The notes: generated by a model not told the origin, from the letters alone. Positions 9,883 to 18,949 are shown, numbered from the stretch's first letter. The stretch is 64,000 bases of DNA from Ruminococcus sp. (GCA_017433905.1 JAFRGI010000012.1:1-64000); one strand, 5' to 3'. Translations and numbers: made by a program.

Positions 9883-11286
9883 TCAAACAGGATGAATCAT
9901 ATTTTCTTTGTCAAGCAAGTCGCCGTTAATACCCGCCTTAGCGTTTCTGCGCTTCTCAAAGAAGTCGAGCGCCACTTTCGGGAACTGCGCATAGGAAAGA
10001 ACATCCTCTTCCTGCTCCATCCACTCGGCAATTTCCGCCCTGAGCTTATCCAGCTCAGGTGCAAGACGGTCGGCAGGTCTGCCGTGAATAATCTCCATAT
10101 CGCCGCAGATTTTCTTTTGGAACGCAGGATCAATCGGCATCGGCGTCGTGCCGTATTCACCTGCAACCATGCCCTTAAATTCACGGGTGCACATACTGTA
10201 GCGTTCCCCCGTAATGACGTTGAAAACTGCCTGCGTACCGACAATCTGCGAAGTCGGGGTCACCAGCGGCGGATAACCGGAATCCTCACGCACACGCGGC
10301 ACTTCCTCCAACACCTGATCCAGCTGATCTTCCTTGCCCGCCTGTTTGAGCTGTGACAACAGGTTGGAAAGCATACCGCCCGGCACCTGATAAATCAAAG
10401 CCTTTGCGTCGGTAGCGAGCATTTTATGGTCAAGCAATCCGCTTTCAATATATTTGTCGCGAAGCGTCATAAAATATGCACGAATCTCCGCCAGTTGACG
10501 GATATCCAGACCTGTGTCATATTCCGTACCCTGCAGCGAAGCAACCATGGATTCTGTCGGAGCATGAGACGTGCCCAATGCCAGCGGACTGATGGCGGTA
10601 TCAATGCCGTCCGCACCTGCTTCGACTGCCTTGAGCAAGCACATGGAGGCGAGTCCCGAGGTGTAGTGCGTATGCAACTGTACAGGCATCTCCGGAAGCT
10701 CCTTTTTGAGCGCTTTGACAAGACTCTCGGTTCTCGCAGGCGTAAGCAGTGCCGCCATATCTTTAATACAAATCGAATTCGCACCGGCGTCTGCAATGCG
10801 CTTGGCGTACTCTACGTAATATTCATCGTTAAAGACAGGACCTGTGGTATAGCTGATGGCAACCTGCGCATGACCACCCTCGCGGTTTGCCGCTTTTATC
10901 GCGGTTTGCAGATTCTTGATATCGTTCAGCGCATCAAAAATACGAATAATGTCGATGCCGTTGGCGATAGAGCGCTGCACCAGATACTCGACGCAGTCAT
11001 CTGCGTAGTGGCGGTATCCGAGCATATTCTGACCGCGGAACAACATTTGCAGTTTGGTATTGGGACAGTGATCCTTGATCGTGCGCAGTCTAACCCACGG
11101 ATCCTCATTGAGGAAACGCAGACAGGCGTCATAGGTCGCGCCGCCCCAGCATTCGAGAGAATAGTAACCGATCTGATCGAGTTTGTCCAGAATCGGCAAC
11201 ATATCCTCTGTTGTCATTCTGGTTGCAATCAAAGACTGATGCGCGTCGCGCAACGCAGTCTCTGTCACCTTGATTTTCTTTGCCAT
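9883..11286 (-). CDS. Biotin-dependent carboxyltransferase, pyruvate/oxaloacetate type (OadA / PycB / transcarboxylase 5S-like)
   Basis: 467 residues, cytoplasmic. The TIM-barrel carboxyltransferase domain opens with VTETALRDAHQSL, which carries the metal and substrate Asp. It also shows RIFDALND, the lysine of CIKDMAALL that is carbamylated in this family, and the metal-binding HTHYTSG. A helical PYC_OADA domain follows (about 300-460). It transfers CO2 between carboxybiotin and pyruvate/oxaloacetate. It is the last gene of a three-gene set with a separate biotin carrier and an acyl-CoA carboxyltransferase. No biotin carboxylase and no sodium-pumping OadB is present, so a transcarboxylase role is as likely as decarboxylation. 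Confidence 0.85.
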   Translation of the reverse strand: MAKKIKVTETALRDAHQSLIATRMTTEDMLPILDKLDQIGYYSLECWGGATYDACLRFLNEDPWVRLRTIKDHCPNTKLQMLFRGQNMLGYRHYADDCVEYLVQRSIANGIDIIRIFDALNDIKNLQTAIKAANREGGHAQVAISYTTGPVFNDEYYVEYAKRIADAGANSICIKDMAALLTPARTESLVKALKKELPEMPVQLHTHYTSGLASMCLLKAVEAGADGIDTAISPLALGTSHAPTESMVASLQGTEYDTGLDIRQLAEIRAYFMTLRDKYIESGLLDHKMLATDAKALIYQVPGGMLSNLLSQLKQAGKEDQLDQVLEEVPRVREDSGYPPLVTPTSQIVGTQAVFNVITGERYSMCTREFKGMVAGEYGTTPMPIDPAFQKKICGDMEIIHGRPADRLAPELDKLRAEIAEWMEQEEDVLSYAQFPKVALDFFEKRRNAKAGINGDLLDKENMIHPV

Positions 11287-11302
11287 ATGCTGATTCTCCC
11301 CT

Positions 11303-11665
11303 TTAGTTCAGTGTTACCAGCACCTTGCCGGAATCAACAGCCTCGCCCTTGGCGACGTCAATAGTCACAACAGTGCCGTCCTGAGGCGCTTTAACGGGGG
11401 TTTCCATTTTCATTGCCTCGATAAACACCAAATCGTCGCCCGATTTAACAGCCTGACCTGCAGACACAACAACATTGACGACTGTACCGGGCATAGGAGC
11501 TTTTACGACAATACTGCCGGCAGCGCCTGCGGGAGCGGCGGGCTTGGCGGCGGGAGCAGGTGCGGCGGCAGCCGCAGGAGCAGATACCTGAGCTGCTGCT
11601 TCGCCGAGTTCTTCAACCTGAACATCATAAGCGGTACCGTTTACGGTAATTCTGAGATTTTTCAT
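11303..11665 (-). CDS. Biotin carboxyl carrier protein
   Basis: 120 residues. An N-terminal region of about 35 residues is followed by an Ala/Pro-rich flexible linker (about 30-50) and a biotinyl domain with the biotinylation motif EAMKMET near residue 85 (the Lys is the attachment site). It carries carboxybiotin between the two flanking carboxyltransferases. The size and layout match the 1.3S subunit of transcarboxylase or the gamma/delta carrier of decarboxylases. It is 16 bp upstream of the 5S-like gene. Confidence 0.9.
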   Translation of the reverse strand: MKNLRITVNGTAYDVQVEELGEAAAQVSAPAAAAAPAPAAKPAAPAGAAGSIVVKAPMPGTVVNVVVSAGQAVKSGDDLVFIEAMKMETPVKAPQDGTVVTIDVAKGEAVDSGKVLVTLN

Positions 11666-11694
11666 AATGATTTTCCCTTCTATGTAAAAACTTA

Positions 11695-13008
11695 TTAAAT
11701 CGTACTATGCTTTTTGGCAACGGTCGGCACTCTCTTGCCCGAGAGCATATCCAGAGCGGAAAGCAAAACGTTTCTTATCTCATGTACCTGCACAACACCG
11801 TCTACATAACCGTTCTGCGCGGCATAAAAAGCGCTGAACTGCTCCGTCGCAAACGCCTCGGCAATAGCTGCCTGCTCAACTACAGGCACCTTCATTTTAT
11901 CCGGCGCCATGATAAAGGCTGCCGCCTCCGCATTGACGGGAGAAATCACTGCCCCGGGGAGCGCATAAACAACATCGGCATTTGCACCTGTTCCGGCGAG
12001 GGCGATATACGCGGAGCCGATTGCTTTACCCACCACCACGGAGATCTTCGCCGTGGTCGCTTCAGCATACGCCGCCGTTAGCTTCTCCGCCGCTTTCAGG
12101 CACGAAAAACCGTCACAGTCCGCAAAGGTGATCACGGGAATCGAGAACGCGTCGCAGAAACGCACAAATTTCGCCGCCTTGTTTGCCGACTGACAGTCGA
12201 GCTTACCGCCCGTCGTGCGCACCACGCCGACAACCTGTCCCCCGAGACGCGCCAGACGAATACGGGCGCTGTCTCCCCAAGCATCCGCAATGCGCAGCTT
12301 GGAAGCGCCGTCGACCAGCTTGCTGACAATACATGTGCCGTTCCCGCCGTCAGGCTCATTGCTGTCTGTCTGCGGTGCCATTGTCAGATTATTGGAAGGA
12401 AGATATGTCAGCAGCTCCCGCGCCTGCTTGACAGCATCGGCTGTATCCACGGCAATGAAGGAAGCGTTGCCCTTTTCGGCATTTGTCCGCGCGTCGGCAT
12501 CCTTTCCTGTCACATCGAGAGATAGCTGCGCATCCTTGTTCATGATCACAAAATCCGCGCTTGCCGCTGCCAGCGCGTTGGTTCCCAAACAAGTGCCCAA
12601 CACAACAGAGATCTGCGGTACTGCTCCCGAGATTTTGGAAGCATATTTCAGCACCTCTCCCGCGCCCGCGAGCAGCTCCGTGCCCTGCACAAGTCTGCCG
12701 CCGATGCTGTCATAAAAACCGACAACGGGAGCACCGGTTTTGAGAGCGAGTCCATACAGCTTTTTCAGCTTCAATGCCTGTGCCTTGCTCATTGCGCCGC
12801 CGCTGATATCACTGTTTTGCGCAAACGCGTACACGGGCAAGCCCTCAACTGTACCATAACCGGCCACAACCTCAGCAAAACCCTCCCCCGATTTTGCGAA
12901 AGCGTCAATTTCACAAAAGCTGTCCGCGTCAAAAAACGACGTTACCGTTTGATAGGCAGAGGTAGCCGCCATCTCAGCTTTTGCGGCATTGATTAAGTCC
13001 ATACTCAT
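11695..13008 (-). CDS. Acyl-CoA carboxyltransferase (MmdA / transcarboxylase 12S-like)
   Basis: 437 residues from the ATG at 13008, which follows a GGAGGG site by nine bases; a TTG two codons earlier is less well placed. The two crotonase-like halves of the carboxyl_trans family are visible, for instance GGAMSKAQ and SIGGRLVQG in the N-half and TFADCDGF and VVGKAIGSAY in the C-half. The protein is shorter than typical MmdA or 12S subunits (about 510), mainly at the N-terminus. It probably exchanges CO2 between carboxybiotin and an acyl-CoA such as methylmalonyl-CoA; the exact acyl group is not readable. First gene of the operon. Confidence 0.82.
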   Translation of the reverse strand: MSMDLINAAKAEMAATSAYQTVTSFFDADSFCEIDAFAKSGEGFAEVVAGYGTVEGLPVYAFAQNSDISGGAMSKAQALKLKKLYGLALKTGAPVVGFYDSIGGRLVQGTELLAGAGEVLKYASKISGAVPQISVVLGTCLGTNALAAASADFVIMNKDAQLSLDVTGKDADARTNAEKGNASFIAVDTADAVKQARELLTYLPSNNLTMAPQTDSNEPDGGNGTCIVSKLVDGASKLRIADAWGDSARIRLARLGGQVVGVVRTTGGKLDCQSANKAAKFVRFCDAFSIPVITFADCDGFSCLKAAEKLTAAYAEATTAKISVVVGKAIGSAYIALAGTGANADVVYALPGAVISPVNAEAAAFIMAPDKMKVPVVEQAAIAEAFATEQFSAFYAAQNGYVDGVVQVHEIRNVLLSALDMLSGKRVPTVAKKHSTI

Positions 13009-13050
13009 ATTCAAGATCCCTCCATTGAAAAACTCAAGTCATTTAATCAC

Positions 13051-13079
13051 ATTATACTATATTCGTCAAAAAAATACAA
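13051..13079 (-). promoter_or_regulatory. Promoter of the carboxyltransferase operon
   Basis: Minus strand: TTGTAT (13079-13074), a 17-bp spacer and TATAAT (13056-13051), about 43 bases upstream of the start at 13008. Confidence 0.65.
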
Positions 13080-13090
13080 TATTATTTTTC

Positions 13091-13843
13091 CTAAATAATT
13101 CTGCCGTTTACAATGGGATTGGCCAGAAGATTCTTGACCTCTTTTTCTGTGAGATCGCGCCAGTCTCCCTGCTTCAACATACCCATTTTGACGCCGCCGA
13201 TCTGCGTACGCTTTAGCCGCGCCACTTCCAATCCGACTGCCTGACACATTTTTCGGATTTCACGGTTTTTGCCTTCATGTAAAATCATCTCCAGAACCAC
13301 TCTGTGCGACTCCTTGTCCTGAACAAGAACGTGAACGATCGCGGGCGCTGTTTTTTTTCCGTCTATCGCCACACCGGTTTCCAGCTTGACGATTTGCTCC
13401 TCTGTGATAGCAGGACGAACCGTCACACGGTAGAACTTGTACACGCTGTTGCGCGGATGCATCACCTTATTCGCAAAATCTCCGTCGTTGGTAAAAATCA
13501 GCAGTCCCTCTGAATCCTTGTCCAGTCTGCCGACGGGATATACTCTTTCTCCCACATTCGCCACCAGCTCCGCAACGCATTTTCTTCCCTTTTCGTCGCG
13601 CATGGTCGTGACGAAACCACGCGGCTTGTTGAGCATGATGTACCGGTATTTGGTGCGCGGCATGATAATTCGTTTGCCGTTAACAAAAACCTTGTCCTTT
13701 TCCGTCACCTTATCGCCGAGAACAGCAGGCTTTCCGTTTACCTTGACCTTACCGCTCAGAATCAGCTCCTCCGCCTTTCGCCGCGAAGCCACTCCGCACT
13801 GTGAAATGTATTTTTGTAATCTTACAGGTTCTTTTTTATCCAT
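13091..13843 (-). CDS. rluB: Ribosomal large-subunit pseudouridine synthase, RsuA/RluB family
   Basis: About 250 residues. An N-terminal S4 RNA-binding domain (VRLQKYISQCGVASRRKAEE) is followed by the pseudouridine synthase domain with the catalytic Asp in GRLDKDSEGLLI. It isomerises a uridine in rRNA; assignment to RluB rather than RsuA rests on the usual scpB-rluB neighbourhood in Firmicutes. The ATG at 13843 is well spaced from AAAGGAT; a TTG at 13849 is an alternative start. It overlaps the end of dacF. Confidence 0.88.
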   Translation of the reverse strand: MDKKEPVRLQKYISQCGVASRRKAEELILSGKVKVNGKPAVLGDKVTEKDKVFVNGKRIIMPRTKYRYIMLNKPRGFVTTMRDEKGRKCVAELVANVGERVYPVGRLDKDSEGLLIFTNDGDFANKVMHPRNSVYKFYRVTVRPAITEEQIVKLETGVAIDGKKTAPAIVHVLVQDKESHRVVLEMILHEGKNREIRKMCQAVGLEVARLKRTQIGGVKMGMLKQGDWRDLTEKEVKNLLANPIVNGRII

Positions 13844-14963
13844 ATCCAAACAAATCCTTTATCCAATCAAAAAATCCTCCGGACGACTGCTGCTCCGGCA
13901 CATCATCCGCCGCGAGCAGGGCTGTCGCACCGAGCAGCTTCCCGTTCGCCCGATATTCCACAACGCCAACCTGCCTGCCTTTCTCAATCGGAACGTACAA
14001 AAAATTCGGGAGCAGTACCCTGCGCTCCACCTTTGTTTCCGTGCCTGTAACGGCGGAAAATGCCTTCTCGCCTACCACCGGAACAGATTCCGTATCCGCA
14101 CCGACAACCGGCACCGCCAGGCGAAAAGCGCTGTCGTCCGCGAGCACGGTTTTCAGCTGTGTAAAGCCGTACTCATAGAGCGCGGCGTGGTCGTTCCAGT
14201 CGCTTGGGTCATGGAGTGTGACACAAATCAGTGTCAATCCATCCCTTTGAGCTGCAGAAACCAGACATCTTCCTGCAGCTTGTGTATAACCCGTTTTGCC
14301 GCCGATACAGTATTCATAGAGAGACAGCAGACGGTTGTGGTTGGAATAGGTCACACGTTTGTTGTGCGGCTCCCGAAACACAACCTGCGCGCTTTTGAGC
14401 GAAGTGAGCCGAGCAAAATCAGCGTTCTGCAGTCCCTCCGCCATCAGCAGCGCAAGGTCGTACGCTGTGCTGTAATGATCGTCGTCATCCAATCCGCTGG
14501 GAGTGACAAAATGGGTCTGCTTCATGCCGATTTCCGCCGCTCGTTTATTCATCAGTTCCGCAAAGCTCCCGGCGCTTCCGCTGATGGTGAGGGCAGCGGC
14601 ATTCGCCGCATCGTTGCCCGAAGACATCATCATACCGACGGCTAAATCACGCAGCGTGAGCTGCTCGCCGACCTTGAGGTACATCGAACTTCCCTCGGCG
14701 ACCATATCGTTGGTAAACGTAAGGATTGCATTTCCCCTTGCCGCCTGCTCCAGCGTAACAAGCGTTGTCATCAGCTTGGTCGTGCTGGCAGGCTTCATGC
14801 GTTCATGCTCGTTATGCGACGCGAGTATTTCTCCGTTTTCGGGACAATACAGAATATACGCCTGCGCACCGGTTTCGGGTACAGATACCGCGGCAGCGCC
14901 AACGGACGCCGGTATCAACGCGCAAATCATTCCTAGCAGAACGGCAACAAGCTTTTTCATCAA
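13836..14963 (-). CDS. dacF: D-alanyl-D-alanine carboxypeptidase (DacF-type, S11 family)
   Basis: 375 residues, secreted (signal peptide about 1-24). The penicillin-binding triad is complete: SxxK as STTK (about residue 61), SGN in SSGNDAA and KTG in GGKTGYTQ. It trims the terminal D-Ala of peptidoglycan stem peptides. The C-terminal domain and amphipathic tail (FFDWIKDLFGYG) fit membrane association of class-5 PBPs. In Firmicutes DacF-type enzymes act in vegetative or spore cortex maturation; which applies here is not decidable. Its end overlaps the rluB start. Confidence 0.92.
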   Translation of the reverse strand: MMKKLVAVLLGMICALIPASVGAAAVSVPETGAQAYILYCPENGEILASHNEHERMKPASTTKLMTTLVTLEQAARGNAILTFTNDMVAEGSSMYLKVGEQLTLRDLAVGMMMSSGNDAANAAALTISGSAGSFAELMNKRAAEIGMKQTHFVTPSGLDDDDHYSTAYDLALLMAEGLQNADFARLTSLKSAQVVFREPHNKRVTYSNHNRLLSLYEYCIGGKTGYTQAAGRCLVSAAQRDGLTLICVTLHDPSDWNDHAALYEYGFTQLKTVLADDSAFRLAVPVVGADTESVPVVGEKAFSAVTGTETKVERRVLLPNFLYVPIEKGRQVGVVEYRANGKLLGATALLAADDVPEQQSSGGFFDWIKDLFGYG

Positions 14964-15134
14964 AACCCCTCCTGCATCATCTTACGCGTAGAGAGGGAAA
15001 AATATGAAAGCAAAAACAAACCGGGTTTGAGCTTCGGACAATACAGACATACGCCGGTATGCATGCCGATTATTTCACACCCCGACAACCATTTTGCTGC
15101 GCTGTCCGCACACGCAAATGATACGGAAATTGCC

Positions 15135-16256
15135 TTAAATATCCATATCGTCCATCGTGATCTCGGAAAAATCATCGGCTGGCGCAAGCTCGTTCTCTTT
15201 TTTTTGCTTTCGGTCGCTCACCATATTCTTCACCTTGGTCACAACCTCGGGAATCATATTCATAACGCTGTCGAGCGCAGAATTCTCTCCGTTGACAGAA
15301 ATCAAGCGCACGTTGCCCTGATACACCGCGAGAAAAGCAACCGGCTGGATCGTTACCCCGGCGCCGGAACCGCCGCCGAAGCAATCCTTGTTCTCCTTTT
15401 TGGTAGGCAAGTCGGAGCCGCCCGAAGCAAATCCGTAACTGACCTTGGAAACCGGGATGATCAGTGTTCCGTCTGCTGCCGTAATCGGATTGCCGACGAT
15501 GGTGTTAACGTCAATCATTTCCTTGATTTTTTCCATGGTTGTATTCATCAAATTGCCGATGGGATGTTCCATATCACTCTCTCCTTTATACGTTGATATT
15601 TGTTTGTTCATTTGTTCATTCACCAATTGTTCGAGCTCCTCCGTTTTTCCTTGTCTTAAGGCGAGCAGGAGCTTTATCACGCGAAATCCGTATTTAAACA
15701 CTAAACCGACGACCCAAATCACACGAATTCTGACGTCGATTTCGGCATAATATACGGACTTTTCTTTTTCATTAAAGTTTGGCGCAATGTCCACACCATA
15801 GCGGCGGCAATGGGCAACGTCCGCCAAAATACTGACCGCAGGGTAAACAGACAGACAAAAATATCCGTATTTAACAGCAGTGTCCTGCGCGTCCTCTCCG
15901 ACATAGGTAATGCTCACCTGAAGCGTGCGAATAACGAGATGCCTGAAAAAATCGTGCATAATGCCTGCCGCGAGAACGGCAAGCTGCCGAATCAAATCGA
16001 CAAACCAACTAATTCCCTTCTCCTTGATCAAACTCTGCTTCTTCTGTTTTTCTTCCTGCTTTTTTGTATCCTTCTTCTTTTTTATCTGTTTCTTTTTTGG
16101 CTTTTTCGGTTTGGGCGGATACAGCCGGACGCTGATAAAACCGATTTTCAGCTCTGCGAGCAAATCCTCGTGATAGCTCACGTGCACTCCAACGGGAATC
16201 AGCAAAAGCAGCAGGAGCAAGAGGATTATTCCGATTAAAATATTCAGCCAGAGCAA
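15135..16256 (-). CDS. Fused DUF2953 membrane protein and GerW/YtfJ sporulation protein
   Basis: 373 residues in one frame. The N-half (about 1-228) is a DUF2953 protein: one N-terminal membrane segment, a Lys-rich stretch at about 48-72 and further hydrophobic segments. The C-half (229-373) is a complete YtfJ/GerW protein beginning MEHPIGNLMNTT, with the family's Gly-rich FGGGSGAGVTIQP. These are normally two adjacent genes. Here no stop separates them, yet Met229 still has a strong Shine-Dalgarno (see 15572-15588), so both a fusion and a free GerW may be made. GerW is needed for spore germination in Bacillus. Sits among rluB, dacF and scpAB. Confidence 0.85.
   Translation of the reverse strand: MLWLNILIGIILLLLLLLLIPVGVHVSYHEDLLAELKIGFISVRLYPPKPKKPKKKQIKKKKDTKKQEEKQKKQSLIKEKGISWFVDLIRQLAVLAAGIMHDFFRHLVIRTLQVSITYVGEDAQDTAVKYGYFCLSVYPAVSILADVAHCRRYGVDIAPNFNEKEKSVYYAEIDVRIRVIWVVGLVFKYGFRVIKLLLALRQGKTEELEQLVNEQMNKQISTYKGESDMEHPIGNLMNTTMEKIKEMIDVNTIVGNPITAADGTLIIPVSKVSYGFASGGSDLPTKKENKDCFGGGSGAGVTIQPVAFLAVYQGNVRLISVNGENSALDSVMNMIPEVVTKVKNMVSDRKQKKENELAPADDFSEITMDDMDI
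15572..15588 (-). promoter_or_regulatory. Internal ribosome binding site for free GerW/YtfJ
   Basis: Minus strand ATAAAGGAGAGAGTGAT directly precedes the ATG (15572-15570) of the GerW half, with AAAGGAG about seven bases from the start. It lies inside the open frame of the DUF2953-GerW fusion. Confidence 0.75.
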
Positions 16257-16269
16257 CCTAACCCTCCCC

Positions 16270-16340
16270 TGTATTTAGCCAATACCGCACACTGACGATG
16301 CGTAAATTGCGCGCAAGACGCGCCGCTCACCGTGCAGTGC
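16270..16340. repeat. Possible degenerate copy of the dispersed repeat
   Basis: CCAATACCGCACA at about 16278 resembles the conserved left end of the MITE-like family; the rest diverges. It fills the gap between the scpB stop and the DUF2953 start. Confidence 0.3.
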
Positions 16341-16345
16341 TGCGT

Positions 16346-16936
16346 TTATTCCATTGCCGTCTCCGTCTCGGGCGCATCTGTTTTGTCGCTTGTCTCCGTC
16401 TCCGTTTCCAAATCATCCGTTTTGTCATCCTCAGGAAGCGGCGGCAAATCATCCAGACTTTGCAAATTAAAACAGAGCAAAAAGTTCTCCGTCGTACCGT
16501 ATAACAACGGACGGCCGGGAAGCTCCAGCCTACCCTTTTCTTCAATCAGATTCTTGGCTGTCAAACTTCCCAGCACACCGCTGCAATCCACACCCCTCAC
16601 CTGTTCGACAAACGCCTTGGTGACAGGCTGATTATAGGCAACGACCGCCAGCACCTCCAAAGCCGCCTGCGACAACGGCGTATTGCGGCGCAGATCCATG
16701 ACTGTACGGATCTGTGAAGCGTACATCTTATTGGACACCATTTGAAACGCTTGATCCAAGCGTATAATTGTTATTCCCCTATCGGCGGACTTATACTCCT
16801 CCGTCAGCGCTTCGGCGTGCCGGATAACCTCATCATCACTGACAGCAAGCGCCTCCGCAATGCGCGAAACCTCTACAGACGCTCCGTTCGCAAAAAGTAT
16901 CGCCTCGATCGCAGCGGCGATATTGATATCACTCAT
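16346..16936 (-). CDS. scpB: Segregation and condensation protein ScpB
   Basis: 196 residues from the ATG at 16936, preceded by AAGGGA; a longer frame to 16981 has no better start. Two winged-helix domains are recognisable, with the typical opening AAAIEAILFANG and the core motif LEVLAVVAYNQPVTK. It binds ScpA and SMC to form the bacterial condensin that organises and segregates chromosomes. The C-terminus is an acidic, Thr-rich tail (about 165-196). Lies downstream of scpA. Confidence 0.95.
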   Translation of the reverse strand: MSDINIAAAIEAILFANGASVEVSRIAEALAVSDDEVIRHAEALTEEYKSADRGITIIRLDQAFQMVSNKMYASQIRTVMDLRRNTPLSQAALEVLAVVAYNQPVTKAFVEQVRGVDCSGVLGSLTAKNLIEEKGRLELPGRPLLYGTTENFLLCFNLQSLDDLPPLPEDDKTDDLETETETSDKTDAPETETAME

Positions 16937-17109
16937 TTTCCATATTCCCTTCAGTACACCCCAAAAACTCCTGTTGTTCAAAGGTGCGGATAATATAATA
17001 TATAGTAGTTTAGTAGTTTTTGTCCAAACAGCAACGTCATACGAACGTATAACGGGGAGCCATAGCGAAAAAACGAGAAAGATTGGTGGGTATGGGCAGC
17101 AACCGGATT

Positions 17110-17823
17110 TTAGGATCGGTCTTCAATCATTCTCACAACGGCGAACTCGCCCTCTCCTTCAATGCGCACACGCTTACCCTTGACCAATTCCAGTGTTGCC
17201 AAAAAAGTTGCAACAAGCTCGCTTTTGCCGTCGCACGCCTCAAAGATCTCATGATACTCCAGACTTTGTCCGTGACGCAGCCGGCGCATAAGATGAATGA
17301 TCCTGCTGTTGACCGAAACAACTTTTCGGGAAACGATACCCGAAAACGCCTGTTCGGAGGGCGGCAGCTTTCGCTTGCCTCTGCCCACAGCACCGATATA
17401 TCCTTTGACAATATCTGTGCCCGGGTGCCGTCGGTTATAGGTCATATCGTATTCTACGGGCGATGCATCACGGAAGAAGGTATCGAAGTCATAGATTTCT
17501 CCGAGCTTTGCCGCAATCTCTCGGCAGACCGCATACTCCAGAAGCTGTCCTGTCAGCTCCTTTTTCAGCTCCTCTGCTTCCTCCTCGTATTTAGGCAAAA
17601 GCATCACGGATTTGATATAAACAAGACGCGACGCCATGGTCAAAAACTCTGAGGCAATATCCATCTGATTTTCACGCATCTGTGCAATCTGCTCCATATA
17701 CTGGTCGAGCAGTTCCGAAATGCGGATATCGTAAATATCGATCTTATTTTTCGCAATCAGCGAAAGCAACAGATCCAGCGGCCCCTCAAAAACGTCGAGC
17801 TTGTATTCCAAACGGGCTTCCAT
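17110..17823 (-). CDS. scpA: Segregation and condensation protein ScpA (kleisin)
   Basis: 237 residues; the kleisin that bridges SMC heads. The N-terminal motif VFEGPLDLLLSLI is diagnostic. The ATG at 17823 is chosen because TTTGAGG lies six to seven bases upstream; a TTG at 17835 would overlap the M50 gene. Followed by scpB after about 170 bp and preceded without a gap by the protease gene. Confidence 0.95.
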   Translation of the reverse strand: MEARLEYKLDVFEGPLDLLLSLIAKNKIDIYDIRISELLDQYMEQIAQMRENQMDIASEFLTMASRLVYIKSVMLLPKYEEEAEELKKELTGQLLEYAVCREIAAKLGEIYDFDTFFRDASPVEYDMTYNRRHPGTDIVKGYIGAVGRGKRKLPPSEQAFSGIVSRKVVSVNSRIIHLMRRLRHGQSLEYHEIFEACDGKSELVATFLATLELVKGKRVRIEGEGEFAVVRMIEDRS

Positions 17824-17831
17824 ACCGAGCC

Positions 17832-18548
17832 TCAAAAGACCATATTAAACGGCACGGTTTGTTGTCCGAACAGTTGGAACGGCAGTGCTGAGAGCTGATA
17901 CACACCAAACAGCGCGCCGCGTGACAGAAAACTAAGCAGATAACTCAAAGGACCTGTCCAAAGCAGCACGATCAAACCCATCATAAAAAACATCTGGTAA
18001 CGATAGAAAAACTGAACCGCTGTATCGGGCAAAAACACGAATAAAATTTTAGAACCGTCGAGCGGCGGTATGGGCAACAAATTGAACACGGCGAGGTTAA
18101 TATTGACAATGATATAAAATTGTAAAAACACCAAAACATAGCTGCCGAACCCGGCAGTGGTAAAGAATGACGGTACAATGCACCACAACAAGTGGAACGT
18201 GAACAAACCTGCCAGCGCCGCCACAAGGTTGGCAACCGGTCCCATCAGCGCCGTAATCGCCATGCCGACCTTCGGATTTTTGAAATAGCGCGCATCAACC
18301 GGAACCGGCCTCGCCCAGCCGAAGCCGATCAAAAGCATCGCCAGCGCACCCATAGGGTCAATATGGCTGAGAGGATTCAACGACAGTCTGCCGCGCTGTT
18401 TGATACCTTTGTCACCGAGCAGATACGCTGTTTCGGCGTGCGCCCATTCATGAAAGGGCAACACCAAAAAGATGATAACCAAAACGGCAAATATTTCGGC
18501 GATAACGCTTTGAATAGTAAAATTTCCGCTAAGTAATTGAGAAAGCAT
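17832..18548 (-). CDS. Site-2-type membrane metalloprotease, M50 family
   Basis: 238 residues from the ATG at 18548, which has GGAGG five bases upstream; the longer frame to 18623 is not needed. Several membrane helices carry the zinc motif HEWAH (about residue 46) and the downstream NLLPIPPLDGSK, typical of the third zinc ligand. It cleaves substrates inside the membrane. This subfamily commonly sits beside scpAB in Clostridia and its substrate is unknown; it is not clearly SpoIVFB. Confidence 0.88.
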   Translation of the reverse strand: MLSQLLSGNFTIQSVIAEIFAVLVIIFLVLPFHEWAHAETAYLLGDKGIKQRGRLSLNPLSHIDPMGALAMLLIGFGWARPVPVDARYFKNPKVGMAITALMGPVANLVAALAGLFTFHLLWCIVPSFFTTAGFGSYVLVFLQFYIIVNINLAVFNLLPIPPLDGSKILFVFLPDTAVQFFYRYQMFFMMGLIVLLWTGPLSYLLSFLSRGALFGVYQLSALPFQLFGQQTVPFNMVF

Positions 18549-18646
18549 ACAATCCTCCATCATAGAATGATAATTATATTTATTATACAATATCGTAACA
18601 AAAATTACAAGATAAAAAAACAAGTTGAAAAAATTTCGAAAAAGAC

Positions 18647-18675
18647 TTGCTTTTTTTCCTGTTTTCTGTTATTAT
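18647..18675 (+). promoter_or_regulatory. rpmB promoter
   Basis: TTGCTT (18647-18652), a 17-bp spacer and TATTAT (18670-18675), about 50 bases before the start codon. Confidence 0.7.
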
Positions 18676-18723
18676 AACAAAGTTAGAAATACTATTTTAC
18701 TATGTCTAAGGAGGTGCAGACGC

Positions 18724-18912
18724 ATGGCAAAATGTGAATTCTGCGGTAAAGATGTAAAGTTCGGTATCAAGGTTTCTCACTCACACAGACGTTCCAACAG
18801 AACTTGGAAGCCCAACGTTCAGCGCGTAAAGGCTATTGTTGACGGATCTCCCAAGCGTGTATATGCTTGCACCCGTTGTTTGCGTTCCGGTAAAGTTACC
18901 CGTGCCAACTAA
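18724..18912 (+). CDS. rpmB: 50S ribosomal protein L28, zinc-ribbon (C+) form
   Basis: 62 residues, the full family length. Two CxxC pairs (CEFC near residue 4 and CTRC near residue 50) show the zinc-binding C+ version. The ATG is preceded by a strong AAGGAGGTG site. It is transcribed alone, divergent from the scp cluster, with its own promoter and terminator. Confidence 0.97.
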   Translation: MAKCEFCGKDVKFGIKVSHSHRRSNRTWKPNVQRVKAIVDGSPKRVYACTRCLRSGKVTRAN

Positions 18913-18921
18913 GAATTTGAT

Positions 18922-18949
18922 GGGCTGTTCATGATGAACAGCCCTTTTT
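18922..18949 (+). terminator. rpmB terminator
   Basis: Perfect 11-bp stem (GGGCTGTTCAT and ATGAACAGCCC) with a one-base formal loop, followed by TTTTT. Confidence 0.9.

Noticed and set aside
18625..18723. N-terminal extension of L28
   Set aside because: Would run through the promoter and Shine-Dalgarno; L28 begins MAKCEFCG in the family, at 18724.
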